Source: Sorghum bicolor (Eukaryota; Streptophyta; Magnoliopsida; Poales; Poaceae). Taken from it: DNA of 64,000 bases. Made by a program: the position numbers and the translations under genes. Of this stretch, positions 26,806-38,793 are shown one piece after another. Below the pieces are notes generated by a model. The model was not told the origin of the DNA. It saw only the letters and a list, made by a program, of their open reading frames with translations, and ran no database searches. The DNA is taken from assembly GCF_000003195.3 (NCBI RefSeq), contig NC_012872.2, positions 6,634,001-6,698,000 of the forward strand. Direction: 5' to 3'. The stretch's first letter is position 1. Each line of letters opens with the position of its first letter.

Positions 26806-28944
26806 TGAATTAAATAAGGCCTCACTGTCCATGCTTATCCTCTTCTCTGACAACAGGTTCATGCCGAACTGCCGGCGTCTGGTCTGTCACTTTAATCCTG
26901 CCTATATACACTTGTAATTGTGCCGCATATAAGTATACTAGTATATACATTATACACAAATATAATAACTATTTTTAGCTATCTCATCAGCTCAAAAAGG
27001 AGAGGATGCATGCATAGGAGAGGGAAATGGAACAGGCTGCTTGAATCAGCACAGAACATCCATGCAATGCACCTTGACCTTGACCATCAAAAGTTGGTGC
27101 TACAGAGAGTGAGGCATTCTTGTCACCTTCCTTTTCTTTTGTTTTTATTTTTTAAATAAAGGGAGTCTACGCGCGCGGAATATATATATTGCAGGTATTG
27201 GTCATACGTATGCATCTTTCCAAACTTCAGTTTGGCAGTAACTTTATATATACTAGTGGAAATGCGCGCCCCTGCGCGCAAGGGGTAAGCACTCTGCTGA
27301 CATTGACTAAGTTTAGGTACACATGTCATGGATATGGTTATTTGCATAGGTAATCATAAATTTATATTTACAATTTGGTGGAAACATAGGGTCTGAGGCA
27401 TACAATAGCGATACTAATGATGCATTATAGCAGCTGATGGTCATATACATAGCACATGCATACAACATATACTTAGGGATATATACAGATGCATGTCTTC
27501 AATTTTGCACGGGTGGATGTGATCGATGGTTGTTAGAAGTTGGTAGCAAAAGACACTGCATCATAGGTGGATGAATCTGTTTACGAAGAAAATCATGTAA
27601 GGCTCATGTGAGTAGTGCAGAAGATGTTTTTTTTGTTTGTGGATGTATGAGATTTGACAATTATTTTGTTACCTGATCATAGCACATATGGTTCCCAGTC
27701 TGATGCCATTGGCTATTCAGCAGAAAAGCGTTAAAGTTTTAGAGTTGTAATCATAAAGTTGGAATCTATATACATGTATATTTGTATGTATAAGTTATCT
27801 GGTACTATGGCTCTTTAACTATCAAGAAAATGCATGCTCTATCCATTTAATTAAGCACACAAATATTATATAAAATAAGAAACAATCAGACATAAGCAGG
27901 CAGCTGGGTCGTAGTGGTTGCAGAAGGCATGTAAGATAGATTTAGTAAATGGATAGAAGCAGGCAGTCAGGAAGTTTACAAATTTTATTTGAACGCAAGT
28001 TTCAGTTTGCTTTAACTTCATACATCTAGGAAATGGCTCAACATTGCAATAACCGTAAGTTATGAGCACATCAAAAACTTATTATGAAGATACAAAATTT
28101 GTAGATAAGCACATGTATTTTGCTGCAAAATAAGAATGAGTTGTTTGAAGAGACAATGATGATTGAAAAAGATCTCAAATCATATGAATGTAGAAAGTCA
28201 CGGGATCCCTCATCTTACCATTACATCATTGATCATGGATCATCCATCACCTTTTATTCTATTTTAAGAATTTATGCAAAAACATTCATCATTGTCGAAG
28301 CACCAAGATCATTAGTCCTGTTAGAAACACAGAGGCTTTCACTTGTTAGAAAATGTGGAATGCAACATAATAAACAAATCACTTCCAGTAAGAACATGTA
28401 TGAACAGGATACTCGTTCGTGTAAGTTGGCTTTTTTTGTACAACAAAAAAGCCTTCGAAAACTTCCATGTAAATATATGATGTTTTCTCACCTCAACATG
28501 TATGATGCCACTTCTTCAAATTTATTTTCAAGTGTGAGAGTAGTCTGGAGATTTTGTAACAATCTTTCTGTCCTAAACTGCCAAAAAAATAACATTTATT
28601 AGCCCTCAGAAAACATGTGGCAATATGGTGATTGCCATCACGTGAGGATGAAATTTCTGAAATTAGTATGCTACAAATGAGGCATAAAGCAAGTTGTGAA
28701 GCTATAAACCAATGGCCCTGTGCTTGTTGTTCCAGACGCAGTCTTCTCTACTGACACTCATTATTGTGCACTGTTTTCCATCGGACATCATATTTTAAAG
28801 CTCGATGGGCAAAGTCAGAAAATTCACAGACTACTGAAAAATTGGCCTAAAAAGCCTGTGAACCAATTAACCAAAGGAATTATCATATCATTATATATTG
28901 CAACAAAATGGAATATCTTTGCTATGGTCTCCATGGATCATTTT

Positions 28945-29147
28945 AAGTAAGGACGGCAAATGGTTTATGAGATTCAATATGTATTCAAGTTCATCAAGGA
29001 GCACCTGGAAGCTGAATGCAACCACTTTAGGATTGTCTCACGAGCATGGGCTGAGCTCTTTTGGGAGGAAATCAGTTACGTCATGCTGCTCTTGCTTGGT
29101 ACAATGGGTTTGAGACGAGACCATTCAGGTATGAGGTAGGAACTGGC
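28945..29147 (+). pseudogene. Unrecognised coding-like fragment inside probable Helitron
   Basis: The plus strand stays open through residues such as QMVYEIQYVFKFIKEHLEAE and FRIVSRAWAELFWEE up to a stop near 29147. Composition looks coding, unlike the AT-rich surroundings, but I cannot name the family. There are no matching exons on either side. It may be a captured exon. Confidence 0.35.
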
Positions 29148-30177
29148 AACCAGTGCAGGCCTCACAGGGATGGACTTGCACGATCCACTGTTCTATAGAA
29201 ACAAAATAGCAGGCATAATAGATTGCGGTTAGATCATATCCTAATAAAAAATGGATTAAGCTAGAGTTTGGGTGCTCGGTGTCGCACAACAGGCAAGGAA
29301 GAGAAACGATGGCAAATGACGCTGGAAAACATCTTTACACTGGCTGGGGCACTACAAAAAGCAAGGATGGGGGAGTAGGTTTGGAGGGGTAGCGATGGAA
29401 GCACGGGGACAATCTTAGCTCCGAGCACACCGCATCCATTGTCGTGCCGTACGCGCATAGCCACAAGCAACGACCAACAAATAAAGCCTTTGGATTCAAG
29501 CAGAAACATGAAGCTACTGTCAAAATCGTAGGCACCATGTTTTTTTTGTTGCAAATTCATTAAAATATTGGGGACAACCATTGTTATTTTAAGAAAATTT
29601 TGAACATAATAAAGAGCTGGTATGCTGGCTAACCTCGATAAGACTCAAAGAACAAGACATCGCCATCCTGCTGCTTGGTGGATTGGTAGTGATGTTCTTG
29701 AAATTCATTCACAACTGCAGTCCCATTGTCTCTGCACACATTGAGGAAAAAGGAACTAAGAAACAGATGGATGAAACCATGGAAGAATGGATTAAACGTC
29801 ATATATCAGTGCACCTCTTTTATGTAAAAAAAGATAGCGCACCTCAACTACACAAATTAAGACAGCCAGTGGATCCTTGTGAATCTAGAGATTAAGCATC
29901 GCACTGAATCGAAACCTAGAATAGTAAAAGATGAAAGCAGTTCATGTTTTGGAGACAACCTACATCTAAAGAAACATGCAGTCAACACTTGCCCCTTAGT
30001 TCTTTGGCTGTGAAATGAACAACTTAAAACCTACTACAGACATCATTAATTAATACCAATGTCACCCTTCACATACACAAGGAGATGCAATATGACATGC
30101 CCAAAATCTACTGTATGCATCAATGCCTTTTTTATATATGAAATGGAAACACAAAACAACATTTTTTGATCTGTTCT

Positions 30178-30340
30178 ACAATCCATAATCATTGAATATC
30201 CTATATAATTATTTATAGCAAAAAACAGATAGAAACCGATTAATCATCGACTTTGTGTATTACAATCCAAAATCACTCAACATCCTATATAATTATTTGT
30301 AGCAAAAAAACAGGTAGGAACCGATCAATCGTCGACCTTG
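30178..30340. repeat. Tandem duplication, 84-bp unit
   Basis: Two diverged copies start at 30178 (acaatccataatcattgaat) and 30262 (acaatccaaaatcactcaac). Both contain cctatataattattt and end in a cgactt or cgacct motif. The divergence shows the duplication is not recent. Confidence 0.7.
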
Positions 30341-30481
30341 GATAATATGTACCATGACTTTTAGCCTAACCACTGTGTAGTACATGTCTATAAATTTGCA
30401 CTGCCAGAAAAAGAAGAAAGAGTACAGGAACCTCTTATTCTTTAAAAAAGACAAAAGACACCAAACTTTCATAAATGACCA

Positions 30482-30763
30482 TCAAGAATGGCTTACCAAA
30501 TGACTCAAAGTATGTGCTCCAAGATCATCATACAAATTTATGAGAAACCTTCCACAACCTACCCTTTTTTGAATAATGGACCCTAAAGGATGGAATAATT
30601 CAGTGTTATTTGAAAATCTATCTTCTGAACATTTCAAAGCAATGCATCCATCTCTGAACATTTCATACCAATGCATCAATCTATATTGGTTTAACATAGG
30701 AGTAGGTATCTTTTGTGGAGGCTGAAAATAAGGACCATACCTATGATGCACATGGAGAAGCAA
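30482..30763 (-). pseudogene. Unrecognised open segment inside probable Helitron
   Basis: On the minus strand 93 codons are open, with YGPYFQPPQKIPTPMLNQYR and GCGRFLINLYDDLGAH. Bounds resembling an acceptor near 30745 (ATCATAG then G) suggest an internal exon. No family was recognised. Confidence 0.3.
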
Positions 30764-30933
30764 AGCATGTACAATATAAAAAAAGGGATATTATATCCAG
30801 TGGTCGCTTTGTTTGTAATTAGAGAACTATCAAATTGAAGCTAAAATCTTTTCCTTAAGCAGGACAAAATGAAAATTGGACTAAATCAAAGCTCATTGAA
30901 AAAGAGGTAACGCTAAAAATCCCAACCACAACA

Positions 30934-31635
30934 CTACATGTCATCATCTCCTATCTTTGCATACTGCACGACCAAATTTCTGTTGGACATAAATATGTAC
31001 GGAAAATCTTCGGAATCGGTGACCAGTGGAGCCCCCATCAGCTTTCGTTCCGAGGGTGGGCAAGAAGTGCTCCCCCCTACCCCTGAGTCATACACAGTAC
31101 GCACACAAGCGCATTTACGAAGCCTAAGCGGCGCAGAGGAAATCGAGAGCTTTGGGGATAAGGAGAGGTGACCTACGTACATCCAGCCGCTGAGCTGAGT
31201 CGTCGCCGCCACTGGAGATGAAGAGGCCATGCGTGCTGGGGCCTTCTCATGCTGCTGCTGCGCACATCTAGGGCGTCGTCGCCCCGGATATTGCCACCAT
31301 CGGGATCTCCCACTGCGCCGCCACGTTGAGAGGAAGAGAGAGAGAGAGAGGAAGGGGGCATGGGGGCAGGGGTGGTAGCGGTGGAGGCGCCGGCGTGCGG
31401 CCTCGCCTGGGCCCTGGTGTTGTGCCGCGACCTCCCGCATGCCGCGAAGTCGGAAGAGAAGGAGCGAGCGAGATAGGAAGGGTTTTTCTTTTCTTTTTTT
31501 CGGTGGAGGAGCGACGGTTCCAGAAGGGTTATTTTCTGTGGACCACTCAAAAGCCAACACGTGGGTAATAAACAGTAACACAATAGTGGGAGGAACCAGA
31601 GACAAAGGATGGAGATCAAACGGTCCAAATTTCAT
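30934..31635 (-). pseudogene. Gene-like GC-rich segment, minus strand
   Basis: A 233-codon open frame runs on the minus strand through the GC-rich patch 31020-31480. A Met at about 31242 begins MASSSPVAATTQLSGWMYVG, plausibly the first exon of a captured gene. The N-terminal part is low-complexity (Arg, Ser, Pro). I recognise no domain; the frame may be fortuitous. Confidence 0.3.
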
Positions 31636-31924
31636 TTGCTATCGTGGCATAGCTTAGAATCGAGGGACGTGTTTCCAATTAAAGGAGTGAATGCTGGTTT
31701 ATAAACTTGATGACAAATGCCAAAGTCTGGTCTCTTGGAAGACATCTAGACTTTCTACTTTCTGTCTCCGTCGTGCGAATTTCGTAAACGTGCCAAAATA
31801 GCTTCAGCCGCCAGTGACGTCCTCCAAAATATGGTGTTTGTAAATAAATAAACCACTCTCAGACCAAACTCACCCACAGATGCGATGCTCATGCATGCAT
31901 GGGCACAGAATATACTATTATAGA

Positions 31925-33300
31925 GTACTAATTAACATTTGCTTGATAGTTAACTTCCACACGCAGTAACTACGACCGGCCGCAGGTCTCATGATTTTTT
32001 GCTCTATCGATCTTCTCGATCGCTCTCATCATGCATCATCGAAAGTGCCATTAGCCATTACATATACTATGTGTAGTATATTCAAATATATACATGAAGA
32101 CAAACGCACGGGCTACATGTGCGCGGAGACCGAGACAAGCCGAGAGAGAAGTGCGTCCATCGAAATTTGGTGGGGCACTTTCAATTTGAGATTCCACCTC
32201 TCGTTTTATTTTGTTGCAAAATGCAAATACGACACACCTCTAGTCGTCGATCCATGTTACGAATTAATTTAAACCACCCTCCATTGCGCGTGTGCTTAAA
32301 CGACTGACGATTATTCTGCTCACATTTCAGCCACTAGTTAAGTAGTGCTACCCGAATAAATATTTTCCCCTGTCCCAGAATTTCATAGATAGTGAAACCA
32401 TCAACCATGTCATCAAGTTTAAGCCTTTTATCGTTGATTCTTTGGGTGGAAGCTCAAAAAGAAAAAAATGGTTTGTAATATTAGGATCGGAGCATCTGAT
32501 TTTTTATAAAAGTCTACATCAGTGGCTCCATGTTGGAAAAATAATCTGTAGAATCAGCTTAGCGCCTGTGTGGTGGGGTGATTTTTCCATCAAAATCAAG
32601 TAGTGGAGGACAAACGTCTTATGTCTGGAATCTCAAAACCCAAGTTACACATGGGGTGGTTTCTGCGATATTTTTTTCTGAAAAAGTTTACATTCCGTGT
32701 ACTACTGGACCAACACGTACTCCATCTGCGTATGCATGCATGGAATTTCCGAACCACCAATGCATGGACAGCAGTTTTTTCTTCCTTTTGACATGGAAGC
32801 TACGTAGTACCTAGTAGGGCAGTAGGGCTGCATCTACATTCCTGCCGCAAATGTAAATCTATTTATTTGACACCTCGTCCATCTTTAAAAAAAATTACAG
32901 TTCTACTTTCTAGAGTAAAATCATCTTATATATTTGATCAAACTTTTAGAAAAAATTCTATCAATATTTAAGACACAAAATAAGTACTCTATAAAGATAT
33001 ATTTTATGGTTATCTAATGGTACTTATGATGTTAGTATTATTTATTCTTTTGTAGTCACCTAGTCCCCCCAACCCCCCAAAAAAAATAGAATTCCCACTT
33101 TTCAAGAATTGAACAATTTTGAGTGTAGCCATACCTATAAAAATACTAACATTTATGATATCAAATAAGTATCATTAGATTATGATTATAAAATAGTATT
33201 TTATAGAGACATAAATGTTAATATTGCTTTCTATAAACTTAGTCAAACTCTAGAAAAATAGATTTGGTTCAAATCTAAAGTTACACTCGGGACGAATGTT
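31925..33300. other. Spacer with a decayed Stowaway-like repeat at its end
   Basis: Most of the stretch has no gene. From about 32875 to 33295 there are inverted pieces typical of Stowaway elements (cctcgtccatct on the left, gggacgaat on the right, with cttttagaaaaaattcta and aacttagtcaaactctagaa inside). The ends are too decayed to set exactly. Confidence 0.4.
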
Positions 33301-35032
33301 TGATGTCCCTCGGATGCAGCACTCTATTGGCTATGGCCCTTTCTTGGTCCCATCCTTCGCGTCTTTGATTGGTCGTGGCCTAGGCTTAGTATCCCAACTG
33401 CCATGTATGAAAAGTGTCTCAGTGGAAATTTTATCTCATTGTTTCTAAAACTCTCATTTGTGAGAAAAAATGTAGATAAGTTTCATCCACATAAAACTTG
33501 ACTTTTTTTTAAAGGAAAGAGAGCTCACTATTATTGGGTTGGAGACCCCTCGAGCCGCCCCCAACCTCGACTGACACTAAAGCCCCCATTCCCATCGGCG
33601 CCGCCAGTGTTGGTCACCACCACAACATCGGCGCCCTCTCCCCCTCGCCAACCCTCCTCGCTAAAGTCACCTCATAGATTCGGTATGCGTGAACCGAGGA
33701 CGCCAACCATAGTCTCCACCCTCGATGGTGTCTCCTGGCGGTTCCCAGCCCTACCCCCACCCCAGCCGCCGTCACCGTCATTGCAGCCACCATGCGCATG
33801 AGCGCCAGATCTAAGGGCATGCGTTCGCCGTGATGCCAATGACGTAGTGGCCGATGAGCCCATCTCGGCCACCTTTGGCAGAAGTTGGCACGAATGTCAG
33901 CAGCTAGGAAGATGGTGGGCCCTTCACACACCAATCATCGATGACCACGGTGGCCACATGGCTAGGGACTACAGGTGTTCTCGCTCATCGAGGATTGGCA
34001 AGGTAGGCGCTGCGTACTTTGGCTAGCGTCACTCTATTTGGGTGAGCCAGGCTCCAAGCATCCTAATTAAGCATGCTGCTAGGGTCGCAAGCGAGCGACA
34101 CAAACCCTTCAGCCTCTCTGCCTCCAGCCGCCACATAGATGACAGTGGCAGCAACCACCATGCAATCTTCGATAGAGAAATTGATGACACCTCCTATGGT
34201 CCCTTACCTGTGGGACCCATACAATGTTGAATCCGCCTTCGCAACGAAGCTTGGTCGTGGATAGTGCATCGGATGGCATCACGCCTCAGATCCCATGATT
34301 TTAGATGCGGCACTGCTATGTGATCCTAGAATCATGTTAACCACCCACGACCATGGGATAGGAATGAACTTCCGTTTGCAGGTTGAGGTCGATCCGATGG
34401 AGGTGACCTCCAACCAAGATGCCCCATCACCCTGCCTGGCATTATAGCCCACGCCGGCCGCTGAAGCCAAGCTGATGACGCCCCCGAGGCATGAGGCGGC
34501 CAGTGGAAGCCATATGCTCCCATCCTCTGATCCAGGTAATGAGGCAGCAACCTCTCAGCAACGTCGAGGTTCTCGATGAGTTGTTCCAAGCATCCAGGGC
34601 GTTGATTGGTGGAGCAGCTCGCGAGCCTTCGACCATGGTGTCATAAGCCCGCGCGTAGTTTAGGTTGATCCCAATAGATCCCAAGGATATCATAGCCAAA
34701 ATGTAGCCCCTTGAGGTCTTAGTTGGGCCAGGAACAACCTCCCTTATATTTTTTAAACTTCAACCTTTTTACTATTATGATACACAATGCTCTTGCATAT
34801 TTGAGAAAAAAAAATCCTCGTAAAACTTATTTCATCTCATAAAACTTTTATCATGTACCTCTTCATCAACAGTTCATCAACACTATACTCCATCAACTAA
34901 TTTAGTGCTCTAGAATTCTCATGAAACCTCACTAAGACTAGCCTACTAACCAGCCTTGGTACTAACACCATGCTTTGATACGCTTTGGAAAAGGATATGG
35001 AGTGTAGAGTATTTGATTAAATCTAAGATTTA
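33301..35032. other. GC-rich block, no gene recognised
   Basis: Between about 33540 and 34740 the sequence is GC-rich with short frames on both strands (33607-33801 plus, 34589-34332 minus). None carries a motif I know and stops are frequent. It may be an old transposon interior or a decayed gene. Confidence 0.35.
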
Positions 35033-35219
35033 CTTCCTTCGCCTCATTGAAAATGTCATTTTTTATTTGTAGACTTCTTCTTTGACCGTTCATCTTATTA
35101 AAAAGATATTTTAATAATAATTTATTTATTTTCTAGTACGTAAAAATTTAAATAAGATAAACGGTCAAATAAAAACTCTAAAAGTTAAAAAAAAAATATT
35201 TTTAATAGAACGGAGGGAG
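35033..35219. mobile_element. Stowaway-like MITE
   Basis: Left end cttccttcgcctcattgaaa and right end the inverted copy aatagaacggagggag, with TA on each side (35031-35032; 35220-35221). About 190 bp. Confidence 0.75.
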
Positions 35220-37073
35220 TATTTGATTTTCGTGAAGCAACATTTTCATTCTTTTTTAGACGTAAGGGAACGGCAAGTAGGAACACGTGCAATAGTATAC
35301 TACAGGCGTCGATCTACCCAATGATGGTAGTCGGCCATGGACGCGACGACGGCAGAGAACTGACATGCTGCTTGCACACAGACGTGGATCGGGGTCCCAA
35401 CCATGAATCAGATCCTTTGAACCTTGCAAACAACTCTCTATCGGGCCACATCAGATAAAAAAGAAACAAAAAACATATTGTGCAAGTGGCATCATGCGTT
35501 CTTTGAACCGTGCATGCATGCATGCAGCTTTAACAATGAAGGCGCTTTCAGATAGATGCAGGGGAGCATCAGCAGGTAGTAGCTAAGCTAGGGACAAAGC
35601 TAGCTGGCTCAGCTCACAGGCTATATGGTGCCTGCCCCAGCCCCAGCAACAGCAACAGCAGGCAGGAGCCTGCCCGGGAAAGAAACCTGATCTGATCAGG
35701 CCGCCGGCTGGTCGACGAGCGGTCACTTGGCCACTTGCATTGGCACCGCCGGCTGGCCCCGGTCGGAAACCGTGTGCCCATCAGCTGCGGCGGCTGCGTG
35801 TCCTTTTTTCTCCGGCCCTCCCCTCTTGGTCCTCTTGGATGGAAATGCACGCACAAGTTGCTGCCTGCATCGAACACGTACGGTCACCACACACCACCAG
35901 AGCCTGTGTGTGGTTATCCATCCATCCATTATTGCCTTTGAAAGAATAATCTCAGCTGGGTGAGCCATGAGCCTGCCTATGCCTGCCGCGTGCATGCATG
36001 CATGCATCTGTGTCTGGGTTACCTAGTCCAAGTCGAGTTTCTCTGATGGATGGATGGATGGATGGATTGCTTTCGTGGTCGTGGTCAGGTCACGCCGCGG
36101 TATTGTGGACAAAGTAATTGCATTACAAGGGGACGACGACGACGACGACGACGACGATGTGGTCGTAGTTGGGGTGCTATACCGTACCTACATAATCGAG
36201 CTACTAGTCTGGTGACTGTCTTCCGGTTCCCAATAATGCCGATTGGATCGTCACCGATCGAGTGATTATATGTCCCAACTAAACACTCTACCAAATACTG
36301 TGTAAATCTACTAATAATCTAGAGAGTGAAAGTTTCAAAATGATGAAATGTTCATCTCTACTCGCTCGCTCGTCGCGTGCTCATGCGTGGTAGCTGCATG
36401 TGTTTGTGTTTGACCAGTCAGACGTTGATATGATCGACCATATAAACCGTTTATTCCATCTAGTTCATGGACAGAATTTATAATACCAGAAGATCGTACG
36501 TCGGCGTCATCTCTACACGTCATGCACGCATGATCACAGTTTGGTTTAGTGTCCGTGCGCGCGCCCTATTCGTTTCCTGTCTGACAGACTGGCATGCATT
36601 ACCCTCCTTTTCTAGAAGCTGCAACCTTTAATAAAACTTGTTCTGCTGGAAACCTAATTACGACTAAGAGACTAGAAATAGCAAGCTGATCGAAAAGCAC
36701 ATAAAGCTTAACCCACGGATGATGAAGGAAGGAACTAACCTTTCACACATTTACTTGGCAGAAACACGATGCATGGTGGAGCGTTCAAATCTTAGTGCCA
36801 CAGCTTACGCAAATGAGTGCTTTCAGTGAGAGAGAAGTTTAATTTACATAATGTATTGTAGATGTGTCTGATAGATTCAGGTAAAGTTAAATTTACATTT
36901 AATAAGGACACATGTTTCTCTAGCTATACACACCATGCACTGTTGGACCTGTATAGAGATGTGTGCACATAAAGAGAGAAACTTCCTCTGTCTCTATTTA
37001 TTTGTCGTTTGGGTCTCCTTCTAGATATATGAATGAATCTCTAATTAGGACACTAGCTAGTCAGGCCTTGTTT
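35220..37073. other. Spacer with simple repeats
   Basis: No gene is visible. Several simple repeats occur: gatg units at 36045-36067, gac units at 36133-36158, and tgcatgca tracts near 35512-35525 and 35992-36006. Confidence 0.45.
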
Positions 37074-37290
37074 AGTTCCTAAAAATAGAATCTCCGTCAC
37101 ATCGAATCTTCAGACGTATGCATGAAGTATTAAATATAGACTAAAATAAAAACTAATTACACAGTTTGGTTGGAATTGACGAGATGAATCTTTTGAGCCT
37201 AGTTAATCCATGATTGGATAATATTTGTCAAATACAAACGAAAGTGTTACAGTGTCGATTTCAAAAAAAAATTTGGAACTAAACAAGGCC
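37074..37290. mobile_element. Tourist-like MITE
   Basis: Ends are GGCCTTGTTTAGTTCC and ggaactaaacaaggcc. The flanks TCA and TAA differ at one base, so the duplication has mutated on one side. Internally about 20 bp shorter than the other copies. Confidence 0.85.
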
Positions 37291-37975
37291 TAACATCCAT
37301 ATACGTAAAAGGTGCTTTGAACCTAGACAACTAGAACCATAGCCAAAACAACTAATAAATAGGGACAAAGAGAGTAATATATTGGGCGCACAATCACACA
37401 CACCTCCAACAGCGATGTGTATTAGGCACATGCCATTAAGCAGAGGGGAAGGTAAGTTGTGTTTAGAGGGTCCAGATGGACCTTAATTTTTTTTAAAACT
37501 ATGAGTTTAATTAAATATCTATTATATATGCACTCCTACAAGACATATCTATGCTAGGCAAGTTCACCTCTCTATTTTGCTCTAGCTTCACTGTAGCCCT
37601 TAATAAGGACCAAAAAACTACATGATGTTCTTTCATTTTTAGTTGCAAATTGCAGTACAAATAAAGACACTCGCATATAAACACACACATTCACCCTATT
37701 AAGGCGCACATACACTCCCCGCTGTAATAAGCAAAAAGCAATGTGGCCATTGCAGGGAACGAGATCCTCTAACATACTACAATCTATGTTTGAGGGACAT
37801 AGTTTTCATCCGTCCGTTCATCGGCTCACCAACGGTACAATACCAATTCGTCCAGCTTTTTTTTTAGCTTTGGCCCAAGGAATCACAGAGGAACAACTTG
37901 CTGCAGGAACTATCTTCTCTACTCTATAGTGTGTGGATGCAAATCAAAGCAAATCTAACACTCCTGTCATGGTAA
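37291..37975. other. Spacer, no gene recognised
   Basis: AT-rich with no clear termini. A short open frame at 37741-37929 has no recognisable motif. Confidence 0.4.
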
Positions 37976-37979
37976 GTAA

Positions 37980-38420
37980 AGTCAGCTCGGCTTGGTTCGG
38001 CTCAACTCGTTCTGACTCGTTAGGATAATGAGCTAGTTCGACTCGGCTCGTTATCTTAACGAGTCAGAAAGCTGGCTCGGCTCGGCTCGACTCGGCTAGT
38101 TACAAACTCGGGCAGACTCGTTACACTCAGGAACTAGATATAAAAAATTTATAAAATATAATATTTATATTTATCTAAAACCTAAAAATAGTAATAATAC
38201 AAAAATAATATATCTAAAAGTCTTAAGTCGAACAAAATATTCATATGAGTTAATATATTAATCATTTGTAAAGTGTAAAACATGAAGTAATATAAAACTA
38301 ATATAATTTATGATGACTTTTTTTTTAAACTTGTAACTTGTTTGGCTCGTCAGCTGGCTCAAGTTAGCTTGTTATAGAATCAAAAGTTGCAAATGAGTTG
38401 GCTAATCGTCAAGTTGGTGG
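37980..38420. repeat. CTCGGCTCG-rich dispersed repeat
   Basis: The left half carries many copies of gctcggctcg and actcgtta on both strands (for example 38060-38100 ctggctcggctcggctcgac), and a right part has tggctcgtcagctggctc. This looks like a fragment of a dispersed transposon; termini and class are not clear. Confidence 0.4.
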
Positions 38421-38540
38421 TCCATTCAATCTTAGCTACACCCTTTGTGATCACAACGATTATTTGCCAGAGATACCATACGGCCAAGCATATCACGGCA
38501 AGCATGTCTAGAAACAAAATTCTTTAAAGATCATGTACCA

Positions 38541-38550
38541 TGACTGTAGC

Positions 38551-38635
<85 letters not shown>

Positions 38636-38793
38636 ATTATTATCTAATTATAGGCCCAAAATATTCATCATATAAATTACAGAGAAATAGTATAATTAAT
38701 TTTAATTTTAATTTATATTTAGTACTATATCTATGTATCTAAAGATTTAATGTGACAAAAAATGTTAAAATTTTTTTGGAACTAAACCAGACC
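38541..38793. mobile_element. Truncated Tourist-like MITE with expanded TA array
   Basis: After the array the sequence follows the family interior (attatctaattatag, ttaatgtgac) and ends ggaactaaaccagacc. The left 30-40 bp of the family are missing; the first family match is actgtagcatta. Confidence 0.65.
38553..38632. repeat. (TA)40 microsatellite
   Basis: Eighty bases of uninterrupted TA lie inside the truncated Tourist-like copy. The open frame of repeated Tyr-Ile across it is an artefact. Confidence 0.95.

Larger units (their letters stand above)
27253..31924 (-). mobile_element. Probable Helitron, minus orientation (5' end uncertain)
   Basis: On the minus strand the 3' terminus reads hairpin, spacer, CTAG, then T. 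The hairpin is the perfect 7-bp stem TGCGCGC-AGGG-GCGCGCA (plus positions 27263-27280). It is followed by exactly 10 nt ending CTAG at 27253, and the next base is T. This is the standard Helitron 3' architecture. The 5' end is a weaker guess: minus-strand TCTATAATAGTATA begins at 31924, resembling Helitron 5' ends, but the preceding base is C rather than A. The interior holds gene-like fragments and no visible Rep/helicase, so it would be non-autonomous. Confidence 0.55.

Noticed and set aside
35512..35525. tgcatgca tracts as regulatory RY elements
   Set aside because: The motif recurs many times across the window in intergenic DNA, so no single site can be argued.
38533..38742. Tyr-Ile repeat protein
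   Set aside because: It is translation of a TA microsatellite.
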